DNA from: CAWCVR01 sp963799105
Lineage (GTDB): Bacteria; Acidobacteriota; Terriglobia; Bryobacterales; Bryobacteraceae
Assembly (NCBI GenBank): GCA_963799105.1
Contig: CAWCVR010000008.1
Location: forward strand, 103,128-167,127
Length of the DNA stretch: 64,000 nucleotides
Direction: 5' to 3'
Each line of letters starts with the position of its first letter. The stretch's first letter is position 1. Below are positions 16,686 to 24,977 of this stretch, one piece after another. Both the position numbers and the translations under genes were made by a program. The notes under the pieces are model-generated. The model saw only the letters and a program-made list of their open reading frames with translations, ran no database searches and was not told the origin of the DNA.

Positions 16686-17093
16686 TCATACTCTGCGCTT
16701 CTTCGGCGGACGGCAGCCGTTGTGGGGGATCGGCGTGACATCCTTGATAGCCCGCACTTCAATACCCGCGGTGGACAGGGCGCGCACCGCCGACTCGCGG
16801 CCGGAGCCGGGCCCGCTGACGCGCACTTCCACCACGCGGAGGCCGGTTTCGTTGGCCTTGTTGGCCGCCGTCATGGCCGCCTGCTGAGCGGCGAACGGAG
16901 TCCCTTTGCGCGACCCGCGGAATCCCAACGAACCGGCGCTGGACCAGGATATGGTATTGCCTTCCTGATCGGCGATGGTCACGATGGTGTTGTTGAAAGT
17001 GGCCTGGATATGCACAATGCCCGTGTGGACGATGCGCTTTTCCTTCTTCTTGAAGCTTTTCTTCTTGCCGCCTTTTGCCGGTGCTTTTGCCAT
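16686..17093 (-). CDS. rpsK: 30S ribosomal protein S11
   Basis: A 135-residue S11 starting at ATG 17093 (MAKAPAKGGKKK). It contains 'GIVHIQATFNNTIVTI', 'SSAGSLGFRGSRKGTPFAAQ', 'VRVSGPGSGRESAVRAL' and the C-terminal 'HNGCRPPKKRRV'. The N-terminus has a lysine-rich lead (KKSFKKKEKR). It begins 1 bp after the rpsM stop. Confidence 0.97.
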   Translation of the reverse strand: MAKAPAKGGKKKSFKKKEKRIVHTGIVHIQATFNNTIVTIADQEGNTISWSSAGSLGFRGSRKGTPFAAQQAAMTAANKANETGLRVVEVRVSGPGSGRESAVRALSTAGIEVRAIKDVTPIPHNGCRPPKKRRV

Positions 17094-17094
17094 G

Positions 17095-17481
17095 TTAGGT
17101 CTTCGAGCTCGCTTTCTTCTTGTTGGCAACGGTTCCGCGGCGCGGTCCCTTGCGCGTGCGGGCGTTGGTGTGAGTGCGCTGGCCGCGCACCGGCAGACCG
17201 CGGCGGTGGCGCAATCCGCGGTAGGAGCCCATCTCGATGTGACGCTTTATGTTCATCGAGATTTCCTTGCGGAGATCGCCCTCCACGGCGCCTTCCTCTT
17301 CCAGTATCTGGCGGACGCGGTTCACCTCGTCTTCGGTCAGGTCGCGCACCTTCTTGTCGAAGTCGATCCCGGCGCGGTGGAGCAGCGAGCGCGACCGGGT
17401 CCGGCCGACTCCGTAGATGTAGGTGAGTCCGATCTCGGCCCTCTTGGCGGCCGGCAGATCCACACCAGCGATACGTGCCAT
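17095..17481 (-). CDS. rpsM: 30S ribosomal protein S13
   Basis: A 128-residue S13 of the small-subunit head. It starts MARIAGVDLP and has 'YIYGVGRTRSRSLL' (helix-hairpin-helix) and 'GSYRGLRHRRGLPVRGQRTHTNARTRKG'-type sequence near the C-terminus, ending in a Lys-rich tail. It lies 4 bp after rpmJ in the usual order. Confidence 0.97.
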   Translation of the reverse strand: MARIAGVDLPAAKRAEIGLTYIYGVGRTRSRSLLHRAGIDFDKKVRDLTEDEVNRVRQILEEEGAVEGDLRKEISMNIKRHIEMGSYRGLRHRRGLPVRGQRTHTNARTRKGPRRGTVANKKKASSKT

Positions 17482-17485
17482 GTTG

Positions 17486-17599
17486 TTAGCCCTGCCTCTG
17501 TTTATGTTTCGGGTTGACGCAGATGACCCGCACCACGCCTTCGCGATGGATCACCTTGCATTTGTCGCAAATCTTTTTGACTGACGCTCGTACCTTCAT
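17486..17599 (-). CDS. rpmJ: 50S ribosomal protein L36
   Basis: A 37-residue protein: MKVRASVKKICDKCKVI, then REGVVRVICVNPKHKQRQG. The CxxC ... C-x4-H pattern is the zinc-binding form of L36. It ends 4 bp before rpsM. This is one of the short genes easily missed by automatic calling. Confidence 0.95.
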   Translation of the reverse strand: MKVRASVKKICDKCKVIHREGVVRVICVNPKHKQRQG

Positions 17600-17615
17600 G
17601 GGAAACCTTTTTAGG

Positions 17616-17682
17616 GCCACCGATGGACACAGATAAGGCAACAACTTGGTCCTATCCGTGTTCATCTGTGTTCATCTGTGGC
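17616..17682. repeat. Imperfect inverted repeat between rpmJ and infA
   Basis: The left arm 17616-17635 (GCCACCGATGGACACAGATA) pairs with the 3' side at 17653-17682, which contains TATCCGTGTTCATCTGTG and a second copy of TTCATCTGTG. It fills the spacer inside a normally compact operon. From memory, ATCTGTGTTCATCTGTGG-like spacers recur in many soil bacteria. It may be a dispersed repeat or a processing/attenuation hairpin. Confidence 0.55.
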
Positions 17683-17880
17683 TCATAACCTTTTTACAAT
17701 CCTTCCTCGTGTCGGATCGTCCGGCGCCAACGCCACCTCGACCCGGTCGCCGGGGACCAGCCGGACGAAATTCCGTTCTACAGTACCCGCCAGGTGGGCC
17801 AGCACCCGCCGCTGACCATCCAGCACCACCACGTAGATGGCCGAGGGTCTTTCCTCCACCACCGTAGCCGTCACCGTCAC
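17683..17880 (-). CDS. infA: Translation initiation factor IF-1 (divergent, short N-terminus)
   Basis: A 65-residue OB-fold protein starting at GTG 17880, which overlaps the map stop as GTGA. The body 'VLAHLAGTVERNFVRLVPGD' and 'DDPTRGRIVKRL' align well with IF-1 (LAHISGKMRKNFIRILPGD, LTRGRI). The N-terminus lacks the usual MAKEDVIEMEG lead, about 6-7 residues. A longer start inside map is possible but looks unlike IF-1. Position before rpmJ is standard. Confidence 0.85.
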   Translation of the reverse strand: MTVTATVVEERPSAIYVVVLDGQRRVLAHLAGTVERNFVRLVPGDRVEVALAPDDPTRGRIVKRL

Positions 17881-18647
17881 GGCCTGGTCAGCACCCACGG
17901 CCCATTCTCCGTCACCGCGATGCAGTGCTCGAAGTGGGCGCTGTAACTGCCGTCTCTGGCCACGGCCGTCCACTTATCCTTCAAAACCTTAACTTCCGGG
18001 CGTCCGGCGTTCACCATCGGCTCGACCGCCAGCACCATGCCCGGTTTCAGCCGCGGATTCTCGTTCTTCCGGTCCACGTAATTGGGCACTTGCGGCTCTT
18101 CGTGGAGCTGCGTCCCAATCCCGTGACCGACATATTCCCGGACAATGGAGAACCCGTTGGTCTCCACGTAGTTCTCCACCGTACTGCACACATCGAACAG
18201 GCGGTTCCCGTCTCGCACCCGCTCGATGGCCAGTTCGAGCGACTGCCGGGTCACTTCGAGGAGCCTGCGGGTTTCCTCGCTCACTTCGCCGATCGCAACG
18301 GTGATGGCCGAATCGCCATAATATCCGTCTAACTTCACCCCGGTGTCGATGGAAACGATGTCGCCCTTTTTGAGAACCCGTTTCGCGTTCGGCATCCCGT
18401 GCACGATTTCCTCGTTCACCGAGGTACACAACACGTACTTGAAGGCTTCGCCGGCGGCCGGCACATAATATCCCTTGAAAGCCGGCTTGGCCCCGGCGTC
18501 GGCGATGGTCTTTTCCGCCGCCAGTTCAAGGTCCATGGTAGTGGCTCCCTCGACGGCCATTCCCTTCAACATCTGCAGGATCCGGTATACCAGCAGGCCG
18601 CTTCGCCGCATCTTCTCCAATTCGGCGGCGGTTTTACGAACGATCAT
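17877..18647 (-). CDS. map: Methionine aminopeptidase, type I
   Basis: A 256-residue cytosolic enzyme that removes the N-terminal Met from new proteins. The start ATG 18647 (MIVRKTAAELEKM) fits the usual beginning. Metal ligands are visible: Asp in 'DIVSIDTGVK', Asp in 'YYGDSAIT', His in 'EYVGHGIG', Glu in 'LAVEPMVN' and Glu in 'HFEHCIAV'. It follows secY with a 154-bp gap; adk, often found between them, is absent. Confidence 0.95.
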   Translation of the reverse strand: MIVRKTAAELEKMRRSGLLVYRILQMLKGMAVEGATTMDLELAAEKTIADAGAKPAFKGYYVPAAGEAFKYVLCTSVNEEIVHGMPNAKRVLKKGDIVSIDTGVKLDGYYGDSAITVAIGEVSEETRRLLEVTRQSLELAIERVRDGNRLFDVCSTVENYVETNGFSIVREYVGHGIGTQLHEEPQVPNYVDRKNENPRLKPGMVLAVEPMVNAGRPEVKVLKDKWTAVARDGSYSAHFEHCIAVTENGPWVLTRP

Positions 18648-18801
18648 CCGGCTCCAATGGTCAGCTTCAGCGGCGCCCATATCCGCCGCTTCCCTGCAAA
18701 CGCGCAATAACTACATTGTAATCAACCGCGAGAGGATTCACCACCTCGCACCCGCCGCCCACCACAGGTCTCGGGCCTGTACCGGGCGACCGCACCTCAA
18801 C

Positions 18802-20211
18802 CTAGAAGCTGCTCCGCCGTCCGCGAATCCGGCCCGACCGCGGAGTAAACCCTTCGTAATGCCGCATGATCAACTGGGCTTCCACCTGGTTGATCGTATC
18901 CATGGCGACACCCACCACGATCAGCAGCGAGGTCCCGCCGAAGTAGAACTGTACCCCCAACCCTTCCAGCAGGAACCGGAAATGAATCGCCGTGAACGCG
19001 TTGTCAACCCATTGCCCGATGAGCGGCAGATGCTGCAGCTTGATGCCGGAGATCATGATATCCGGGATCAGACAGAGGATCGAAAGATAAATCCCGCCGA
19101 CCACCGTGATCTTGGTCAGGATGGCGTTCATGTAATCCGACGTATTTTTCCCCGGCCGGATGCCCGGAATGAAGCCACCGTACTTGCGCATGTTGTCGGC
19201 GGCCTCGGCGGGGTTGAAAATGATCGACACGTAAAAGAAACAGAAGAAAATGATGCCGGCCACGAAGAGCACGTAGTACATCGGCTCGCCGTGCTTGATG
19301 GAGTCCAGCATGTTGAACAGCGGACGGACGCTCTTGACCCACGGCACGCTGAGGAGCGTGGTGGGGAACGCCAGGATCGACGAGGCGAAGATCACCGGGA
19401 TCACGCCGCCGGCGTTAACCTTGAGCGGCATGTGCGTGGACTGGCCGCCCATCACCCGCCGGCCAACCACGCGTTTGGCATACTGCACCGGGATGCGCCG
19501 CTCGCCGCGCTCCACCAGAACGATGAAGGCCACCACCGCGATCATCATGGCCAACAGCAGGATCAGGGTCAAGGCGCCCCACTCGCGGGTCACGAATACG
19601 TTCGTGTAGATGCTGCCGATGGCGCGCGGCAGCCCCACCACGATGCCCGCGAAGATGATCAGCGACATGCCGTTGCCGACGCCGCGTTCGCTCATCTGTT
19701 CGCCCAGCCACATAATGAATGCCGTGCCGGTGGTCAGCGAGATGATGGTCAGCAGGGTGAAGCCAATGCCCGGATTGATCACGATCCCCTGCCCCATGGC
19801 CATCAGGCCCCGGCCGATGGTGGCCGATTGGACAACCGACAGGATGATAGTCAGGTACCGGGTCCACTGGGTGATCTTGCGCCGCCCCAGTTCGCCTTCC
19901 TTCGAAAGTTTTTCGAGGGTCGGGACGACCACGGTCAACAACTGCAAAATGATGGACGCCGTAATGTACGGCATGATGCCCAGGGCGAAAATAGTCAGCT
20001 TCCTGACATTGCCGCCCGCGAACATATCGAAGAAGCCGAAAATGGAACCCGCCGCCGAGTTGAAGAATTCCTGCCACCGCTGCGTGTTGATCCCGGGCGT
20101 CGGGATCACCGCGCCCAATCGATAGACGCCCAGCATGGCGAGAGTGAACAGCACCCTCTTGCGAAGGTCCGGGACGCGAAAGATGTTGGCGAACGCTTCA
20201 AAGAGCTTCAT
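18802..20211 (-). CDS. secY: Protein translocase subunit SecY
   Basis: A 469-residue ten-helix membrane channel for protein export. Family marks include 'LGAVIPTPGI' near the N-terminus, 'FALGIMPYITASIILQLL', 'QWTRYLTIILSVVQ' and 'GGIIPVIFASS'-like text, with 'GFIPGIRPGKNTSDYMN' late. It lies 21 bp after rplO. The C-terminal tail is basic (RSGRIRGRRSSF). Confidence 0.97.
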   Translation of the reverse strand: MKLFEAFANIFRVPDLRKRVLFTLAMLGVYRLGAVIPTPGINTQRWQEFFNSAAGSIFGFFDMFAGGNVRKLTIFALGIMPYITASIILQLLTVVVPTLEKLSKEGELGRRKITQWTRYLTIILSVVQSATIGRGLMAMGQGIVINPGIGFTLLTIISLTTGTAFIMWLGEQMSERGVGNGMSLIIFAGIVVGLPRAIGSIYTNVFVTREWGALTLILLLAMMIAVVAFIVLVERGERRIPVQYAKRVVGRRVMGGQSTHMPLKVNAGGVIPVIFASSILAFPTTLLSVPWVKSVRPLFNMLDSIKHGEPMYYVLFVAGIIFFCFFYVSIIFNPAEAADNMRKYGGFIPGIRPGKNTSDYMNAILTKITVVGGIYLSILCLIPDIMISGIKLQHLPLIGQWVDNAFTAIHFRFLLEGLGVQFYFGGTSLLIVVGVAMDTINQVEAQLIMRHYEGFTPRSGRIRGRRSSF

Positions 20212-20232
20212 GGTCCCCTTCGATTCCCGCGG

Positions 20233-20685
20233 CTATTCGGCTGCCGCGCCGATCACTTTCGCCGTGCCGCCGGCCTTCCGAATCTTCTCGATGGCCGATT
20301 TGGAAAAATGGTGGGCCTCGACGGCGATCTTGCGCGTCAACTGGCCGGCGCCCAGCACTTTCAGTCCGTCGCCCAGTTTCTTGACGATTCCCAGCTCCAT
20401 CAACTTGTCGGCGTTGAAGGAATCGCCCGCCAGTTTCTCCAGCCGGCCCAGGTTGACGATGGCGTACTGCTTCTTGAAGATGTTGGTGAACCCGCGCTTG
20501 GGCAGCCGGCGGTGGATGGGCATCTGGCCGCCTTCAAAGCCGCGGCTCATGCTGAACCCGGTGCCGGCGTGCTGGCCTTTGTGGCCGCGCGTGGATGTCT
20601 TGCCGCGCCCCGAGCCCATACCGCGGCCGATGCGTTTGCGGGACTTGACTTGTCCCGCGGGGGGTTTCAATCCGCTGAGGTTCAT
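20233..20685 (-). CDS. rplO: 50S ribosomal protein L15
   Basis: A 150-residue L15 starting at ATG 20685 (MNLSGLKPPAG). The glycine/arginine-rich opening 'RKRIGRGMGSGRGKTSTRGHKGQ' is trimmed here to GRGMGSGRGKTSTRGHKGQ, and 'GFEGGQMPIHRRLPKRGF' follows. It sits between rpmD and secY. Confidence 0.97.
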   Translation of the reverse strand: MNLSGLKPPAGQVKSRKRIGRGMGSGRGKTSTRGHKGQHAGTGFSMSRGFEGGQMPIHRRLPKRGFTNIFKKQYAIVNLGRLEKLAGDSFNADKLMELGIVKKLGDGLKVLGAGQLTRKIAVEAHHFSKSAIEKIRKAGGTAKVIGAAAE

Positions 20686-20734
20686 TTCTCTACAATCTCC
20701 AGAATGCGCCGGAGGCACAGCCTCCCGCGGTCCA

Positions 20735-20914
20735 CTATTCCACCACTTTCAAAAGGTGCGGCACCTTCTTGACCATGCCGCGAAACTTCTGCGAATCCGG
20801 CCGCTCCACCACCTGGTTGAGTTTGCGCAGACCCAGCCCTTTCACTACCCGCTTGTGATGTTCGGGCGTGCAGATGGGGCTGCGGACGAGTTTGATTTTG
20901 ATTGTTCCGGCCAT
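20735..20914 (-). CDS. rpmD: 50S ribosomal protein L30
   Basis: A 59-residue L30 starting at ATG 20914: MAGTIKIKLVRSPICTPEHH, then 'VVKGLGLRKLNQVVERPD'. The length is the usual bacterial one. It starts 1 bp after the rpsE stop codon. Confidence 0.95.
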   Translation of the reverse strand: MAGTIKIKLVRSPICTPEHHKRVVKGLGLRKLNQVVERPDSQKFRGMVKKVPHLLKVVE

Positions 20915-20915
20915 G

Positions 20916-21425
20916 TCAGAGCTTCTCCACTGCCAGGCCGCGCATTTCGGCCACGGCGCTTTTTTCGCGCAGCGACTCCAGCGCGACAATGGTTGCCTTC
21001 ACCACGTTATGCGGGTTGCGGCGCCCGATGGACTTGGTGACCACATTGGGCACGCCGCAGGCCGAAATCACCGCGCGCACCGCGCCGCCCGCGATTACGC
21101 CGGTGCCTTCCGAGGCCGGCTTCAGCATCACCCGCGAACTGGCGTACACGCCCATCACCTGGTGCGGAATGGTGGTTTCGAGCGTGTGGACGCGGCGCAG
21201 GTTCTTCTTGGCCGCTTCGATGCCCTTGCGGATGGCCGAGGGCACTTCCTTGGCCTTGCCCACGCCATAACCCACCACCTTGGCCATAGGATCGCCGATC
21301 ACCACCAGGGCCGAAAAGCTGAGGTTCTTGCCGCCTTTGACGACCTTGGTGACGCGATTGATGGCCACCACCTGCTCTTTCAGGTTGAGGGAAGCCGGAT
21401 CGATGCGTTTTACTGTCGTTGCCAT
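20916..21425 (-). CDS. rpsE: 30S ribosomal protein S5
   Basis: A 169-residue S5, involved in decoding accuracy. It has 'LKEQVVAINRVTKVVKGG', 'SFSALVVIGD', 'GYGVGKAKEVPSAIRKG' and 'GTGVIAGGAVRAVISACGV', then 'SIGRRNPHNVVKAT'. It sits between rplR and rpmD with 4-bp and 1-bp gaps. Confidence 0.97.
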   Translation of the reverse strand: MATTVKRIDPASLNLKEQVVAINRVTKVVKGGKNLSFSALVVIGDPMAKVVGYGVGKAKEVPSAIRKGIEAAKKNLRRVHTLETTIPHQVMGVYASSRVMLKPASEGTGVIAGGAVRAVISACGVPNVVTKSIGRRNPHNVVKATIVALESLREKSAVAEMRGLAVEKL

Positions 21426-21429
21426 GAAA

Positions 21430-21801
21430 TTAGAACTCCAGTCCCGCGGCGCGGGCTGCGTCCGCCAGCGCCTTCACGCGGCCGTGATAGCGATATCCGC
21501 CGCGGTCGAACACCACCTGCTTGATGCCCTTTTCCCGGGCGCGCTCGGCCACCAGCTTGCCGATGGTCTTGGCGGCCGCCACGTTGCCCCCGGACCCAGG
21601 GAATCCCGCCTTGATCCCCTTATCCACCGAGGAAGCCGACGCCAGCGTCTTGCCGCCGTTATCGTCGATGACCTGCGCGTAGATGTGCGCCACGCTGCGG
21701 TAGATCGCCAGACGCGGCCGTTCGGCCGAGCCGCGCAGCTTGTGCCGGATGCGCTTGTGGATCCGCACCCGAATTTCGTTCTTGGCAGTCTTATGAATCA
21801 T
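21430..21801 (-). CDS. rplR: 50S ribosomal protein L18
   Basis: A 123-residue 5S rRNA-binding protein starting at ATG 21801, overlapping the rplF stop by ATGA. It has 'RHKLRGSAERPRLAIYRS', 'HIYAQVIDD' and 'FDRGGYRYHGRVKALADAAR'. The same frame is open far upstream inside rplF, but the family start is clear. Confidence 0.97.
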   Translation of the reverse strand: MIHKTAKNEIRVRIHKRIRHKLRGSAERPRLAIYRSVAHIYAQVIDDNGGKTLASASSVDKGIKAGFPGSGGNVAAAKTIGKLVAERAREKGIKQVVFDRGGYRYHGRVKALADAARAAGLEF

Positions 21802-22334
21802 TTGGCACCCGCCCCGGTCTTGCCGACCTTCTTGCGTAACGCTTCGCCGGTGTACCGGACGCCCTTGTTCTTGTACGGATCCGGCTTGCGGAGCGCCCGC
21901 ATATTCGCCGCCACCTGTCCCAGCATCTGCTTGTCGTGCCCTTTGAGCACCAGATGCGTCTGCTTGTCGATGGTCAGGCTCACGCCATCGGGCAGCAGCA
22001 CCTCGATTGGGTGCGAGTATCCCAACGTGAAGGTAGCCACATTGCCGCTGACGGCGGCGCGGTAGCCCACACCCACGATGTCCAGCTCGCGGGTGAACCC
22101 GGCGGACACCCCCTGCACGGCGTTGGCCGCCAGGGCGCGTGTCAGGCCGTGCAGCGCGGCGTGCTCGTCGGACGCGCGTTTCACCTCGAGCTTGCCGGCC
22201 GCCTGCACGATCATGATCCCCTCTGGGATCGGGACCGTCAGCTTGCCCTTGGGACCGGTCACTTCCATCTGATCGCCGATCTGCACCTTGACGCCGGCCG
22301 GCAGAACGATCGGCTTTTTGCCAATTCTCGACAT
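21798..22334 (-). CDS. rplF: 50S ribosomal protein L6
   Basis: A 178-residue L6 starting at ATG 22334 (MSRIGKKPIVLPAGVKV). It contains 'VTGPKGKLTVPIP', 'LDIVGVGYRAAVSGN', 'LGYSHPIEVLLP' and the C-terminal 'RKPDPYKNKGVRYTGEALRKK', trimmed here to PDPYKNKGVRYTGEALRKK. It ends in an ATGA overlap with rplR. Confidence 0.97.
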   Translation of the reverse strand: MSRIGKKPIVLPAGVKVQIGDQMEVTGPKGKLTVPIPEGIMIVQAAGKLEVKRASDEHAALHGLTRALAANAVQGVSAGFTRELDIVGVGYRAAVSGNVATFTLGYSHPIEVLLPDGVSLTIDKQTHLVLKGHDKQMLGQVAANMRALRKPDPYKNKGVRYTGEALRKKVGKTGAGAK

Positions 22335-22407
22335 AGTCTCTAAAACCTCGTTGTGCGTCCTCCACGGCAGGCTGGTCGCCCCGCGGATTCCGCTTGACGA
22401 AATCGCT

Positions 22408-22803
22408 CTACCACACGCGGCAGAGGATCTCGCCTCCCAAGCGCTCCCTGTGCGCATCCCGCCCGGTCATGACGCCGCGCGGAGTGGTCAGGATGTTGAT
22501 GCCCAGGCCGCCCAGCACACGCGGGATCTCGGTCTGGCCCACGAACACCCGGCATCCGGGCCGCGACACGCGCTCGATGGCGGAGATCACCGGCGAATTG
22601 CCGGGGCCGTACTTCAGGTAGATCTTGATGGTCTTCTTCGCGCCTTCTTCGGCCACTTTGAAGTTGGCTATGTAGCCTTCCTCCTTCAAAATGCGCGCGA
22701 TTTCCGCTTTCAGCTTGGAGGCCGGCACGTCCACCTTGGGGTGGCGGGCTCCGATCGCGTTGCGTACGCGAGTCAGCATGTCGGCAATGGGATCGCTCGT
22801 CAT
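22408..22803 (-). CDS. rpsH: 30S ribosomal protein S8
   Basis: A 131-residue S8, an early 16S binder. It has 'DPIADMLTRVRNAIGARH', 'ARILKEEGYIANFKV' and 'GGLGINILTTPRGVMTGRDA', ending 'GGEILCRVW'. A 73-bp spacer lies between it and rplF, larger than most gaps here. Confidence 0.97.
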   Translation of the reverse strand: MTSDPIADMLTRVRNAIGARHPKVDVPASKLKAEIARILKEEGYIANFKVAEEGAKKTIKIYLKYGPGNSPVISAIERVSRPGCRVFVGQTEIPRVLGGLGINILTTPRGVMTGRDAHRERLGGEILCRVW

Positions 22804-22836
22804 ATCTCTCCTACGTCATTCCCTACCAGCCAGCCC

Positions 22837-23046
22837 TCACCAGCTAGCCTTCGTCACGCCGGGGATCTCGCCGTTCAGGGCGAGTTTCCGGAAACACAAC
22901 CGGCAGAGGCCGAATTTGCGCAGGTACGCGCGCGGGCGCCCGCAACGCCAGCAGCGGTTGCGGTGGCGGCATTGCAGCTTCGGCGTCTTCGCCTTGCGCG
23001 CCGCTTCCAGCTTCAGGTCTTTGGCAATCTTCGCGGTGGTGGCCAT
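22837..23046 (-). CDS. rpsN: 30S ribosomal protein S14, zinc-binding type
   Basis: A 69-residue short S14. The zinc site is CWRC ... CRLC, and the family text 'RCGRPRAYLRKFGLCRLCFR' is seen. The C-terminus 'GEIPGVTKASW' is standard. The N-terminal 10 residues are a little longer than in the 61-aa form. Confidence 0.96.
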   Translation of the reverse strand: MATTAKIAKDLKLEAARKAKTPKLQCRHRNRCWRCGRPRAYLRKFGLCRLCFRKLALNGEIPGVTKASW

Positions 23047-23062
23047 GTTCGTGTGCCTCTCG

Positions 23063-23605
23063 TTACTGCCGGAACGGCATCCCCATCTGGCGCAACAGCG
23101 CCACGCCTTCGGCGTCCGTCCCCGCCGTCGTGGTGATGGAGATGTTCATTCCTTTGGTCTTCTCCACCTTGGAGTAATCGATCTCCGGGAAGATCAACTG
23201 GTCCTTCACACCCAGCGTGTAATTGCCGCGGCCGTCGAAGGACTTGGTCGAAAGGCCCCGAAAGTCGCGCACGCGGGGCAGCGCCACGTTGACCAACCGG
23301 TCGAAAAACTCGTACATGCGGTCGCCGCGTAGCGTCACCATACACCCGATCGACATGCCTTCCCTCAGTTTGAAAGCGGCAATCGACTTGCTCGCCTTCG
23401 TGATCACCGGCTTCTGGCCGGCAATCTGCGCCAGTTCGGCCACGGCCCCATCCATCAGCTTGGCGTTCTGGGTGGCTTCACCCATTCCGATGTTGATGGT
23501 GATCTTGTCGAGCCTGGGCACGGCCATGACGTTCCGGTACCCGAACTCCTTGGTCATCGCCGGGACCGCTTTCTTTCGATAAAGCTCTCTCAAACGTGCT
23601 GCCAT
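23063..23605 (-). CDS. rplE: 50S ribosomal protein L5
   Basis: A 180-residue 5S rRNA-binding protein. It has 'FGYRNVMAVPRLDKITINIG', 'AQIAGQKPVITKASKSIA', 'LREGMSIGCMVTLRGDRMYEF' and the C-terminal 'MNISITTTAGTDAEGVALL'. It lies 16 bp from rpsN and 15 bp from rplX. Confidence 0.97.
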   Translation of the reverse strand: MAARLRELYRKKAVPAMTKEFGYRNVMAVPRLDKITINIGMGEATQNAKLMDGAVAELAQIAGQKPVITKASKSIAAFKLREGMSIGCMVTLRGDRMYEFFDRLVNVALPRVRDFRGLSTKSFDGRGNYTLGVKDQLIFPEIDYSKVEKTKGMNISITTTAGTDAEGVALLRQMGMPFRQ

Positions 23606-23620
23606 CGGACTCCTCGCTAC

Positions 23621-23992
23621 TTACTTCGTGTCGAGCAAATGCCCGCACTTCCGGCAAACGCGCGCGCGCCGGGTCTTGCCGCCGGCCACCACGTCCACCC
23701 GATGCGCCATGCGCACGGCCTTGTTGCAGCCGGGGCAGACGATCATAATATTGGAAACCGCAATCGGGCTTTCGCGCTCCGCGATACCGCCCTTTATCTG
23801 TTTCGCTGGGTTCGGCCGGGTGTGGCGCTTCACCATCATCACGTGCTCCACCAGAACCCGCCCGGTCTCGCGGTCCACGCGCAGAACCCGCCCGGTCTTG
23901 CCCTTGTCGCGGCCGGCGATCACCTTGACCGTGTCTTCCTTCTTCAGATCCACTTGCGCCGGCGGAACCGGCTTCTTCTTTCCCAGTGCCAT
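23621..23992 (-). CDS. rplX: 50S ribosomal protein L24
   Basis: A 123-residue L24 with a KOW motif ('VIAGRDKGKTGRVLRV') and 'VMMVKRHTRPNPAKQIKGG'. The C-terminal half keeps a full CPGC ... CRKC pair, the zinc-binding form. Its ATG overlaps the stop of rplN by one base (TGATG). Confidence 0.97.
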   Translation of the reverse strand: MALGKKKPVPPAQVDLKKEDTVKVIAGRDKGKTGRVLRVDRETGRVLVEHVMMVKRHTRPNPAKQIKGGIAERESPIAVSNIMIVCPGCNKAVRMAHRVDVVAGGKTRRARVCRKCGHLLDTK

Positions 23993-24360
23993 CAGATTAC
24001 CTCGGGGGCCAGCGACACGATCTTCATGAACTTCTTGTCGCGCAGTTCGCGCGCCACCGGCCCGAAGACGCGCGTACCCACCGGCTCGCCGACATCGCTG
24101 ATCAGCACCGCCGCATTGGAATCGAAGCGGATGTAGGTGCCGTCCCTGCGGCGCGTTTCCTTGCGCATCCGCACGATGACGCAGCGCACGACTTTGCCCT
24201 TCTTGATCGCCGAATCCGGCGCGGCTTCCTTCACGCTGGCCGTGACCACGTCGCCCAGGCCGGCGCGCAAGCCGAGGTCGCCGCCGCGCGGCAGAATGCA
24301 GGAAAGCCTGCGCGCGCCGGAGTTGTCGGCCACCTCGAGAATGGTTCGCATTCCAATCAT
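23992..24360 (-). CDS. rplN: 50S ribosomal protein L14
   Basis: A 122-residue L14 starting at ATG 24360 (MIGMRTILEVADNSGARR). It has 'GDVVTASVKEAAPDSAIKKG', 'RRRDGTYIRFDSNAAVLI' and 'GTRVFGPVARELRDKKFMKI'. An 80-bp spacer separates it from rpsQ; nothing clear is seen in that spacer. Confidence 0.97.
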   Translation of the reverse strand: MIGMRTILEVADNSGARRLSCILPRGGDLGLRAGLGDVVTASVKEAAPDSAIKKGKVVRCVIVRMRKETRRRDGTYIRFDSNAAVLISDVGEPVGTRVFGPVARELRDKKFMKIVSLAPEVI

Positions 24361-24440
24361 AAGAATCAGCTCCCAGCCAACTGCCTTCAGCGGCCCCGCG
24401 GCCGGCGGTTGGCCGGTTGCGGGATACTGAAGGATCGCGG

Positions 24441-24746
24441 CTAAACCTTCACGTCCAGATCCGACGGTTGCGCGCCCACCTGCGCCGCACGCCGTATCAC
24501 TTCCGCCAGTTGCCATCGTTTCAGCTTGCTCAGCGGACGGCACTCCACGATCCGCACGACATCGCCCATCTTGGCCGTGCCTTGCTCGTCGTGAGCGTAA
24601 AATTTCTTGCGCTTCCCGATAATTCGCTTGTACAGAGGGTGCGGCACGCGGCGGCTCACTTCCACCACGATGGTTTTCGCCATCTTGGTCGAGACCACCT
24701 GGCCGATCTTTTCGTTCTTCGACGACTGCGCCTGTTGCTCGGCCAT
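24441..24746 (-). CDS. rpsQ: 30S ribosomal protein S17
   Basis: A 101-residue S17 (E. coli 84 aa). The OB-fold core is 'GQVVSTKMAKTIVVEVSRRV', 'HPLYKRIIGKRKKFYAHDE' and 'DVVRIVECRPLSKLKRWQL'. A short charged N-terminal extension (MAEQQAQSSKNEK) and a C-terminal tail make up the extra length. It starts 2 bp after rpmC. Confidence 0.96.
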   Translation of the reverse strand: MAEQQAQSSKNEKIGQVVSTKMAKTIVVEVSRRVPHPLYKRIIGKRKKFYAHDEQGTAKMGDVVRIVECRPLSKLKRWQLAEVIRRAAQVGAQPSDLDVKV

Positions 24747-24748
24747 GA

Positions 24749-24964
24749 TTACTTCTTTCCTCCAGCCTGGGCCGCTATGGCCCGTTCCCGCAGGACGGTG
24801 AGCATGCGCGCCCGGTCCTTACGCATGGACCGCGCCTTCTTCAGCCCTTCCATCTGGCCCATCGACATCTGAAACTTAAGACGAAACAACTGCTCGTCCA
24901 TTTCCCCCAACTGGTGCGCGATTTCCTTGTCGTCCAGATCCTGAACCTTAAGCTTCTGCGCCAT
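24749..24964 (-). CDS. rpmC: 50S ribosomal protein L29
   Basis: A 71-residue two-helix protein at the nascent-chain exit. It has 'LDDKEIAHQLGEMDEQLFRL' and 'RSMRKDRARMLTVLRER', the normal L29 pattern. It lies 13 bp after rplP. Confidence 0.95.
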   Translation of the reverse strand: MAQKLKVQDLDDKEIAHQLGEMDEQLFRLKFQMSMGQMEGLKKARSMRKDRARMLTVLRERAIAAQAGGKK

Positions 24965-24977
24965 ATGAGACTCCGCG

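Noticed and set aside
15300..17426. 708-aa plus-strand open frame
   Set aside because: Antisense to rpoA, rpsD, rpsK and rpsM; composition of a shadow frame.
18475..20772. 765-aa plus-strand open frame
   Set aside because: Antisense to map, secY and rplO; no start or ribosome site in a sensible place.
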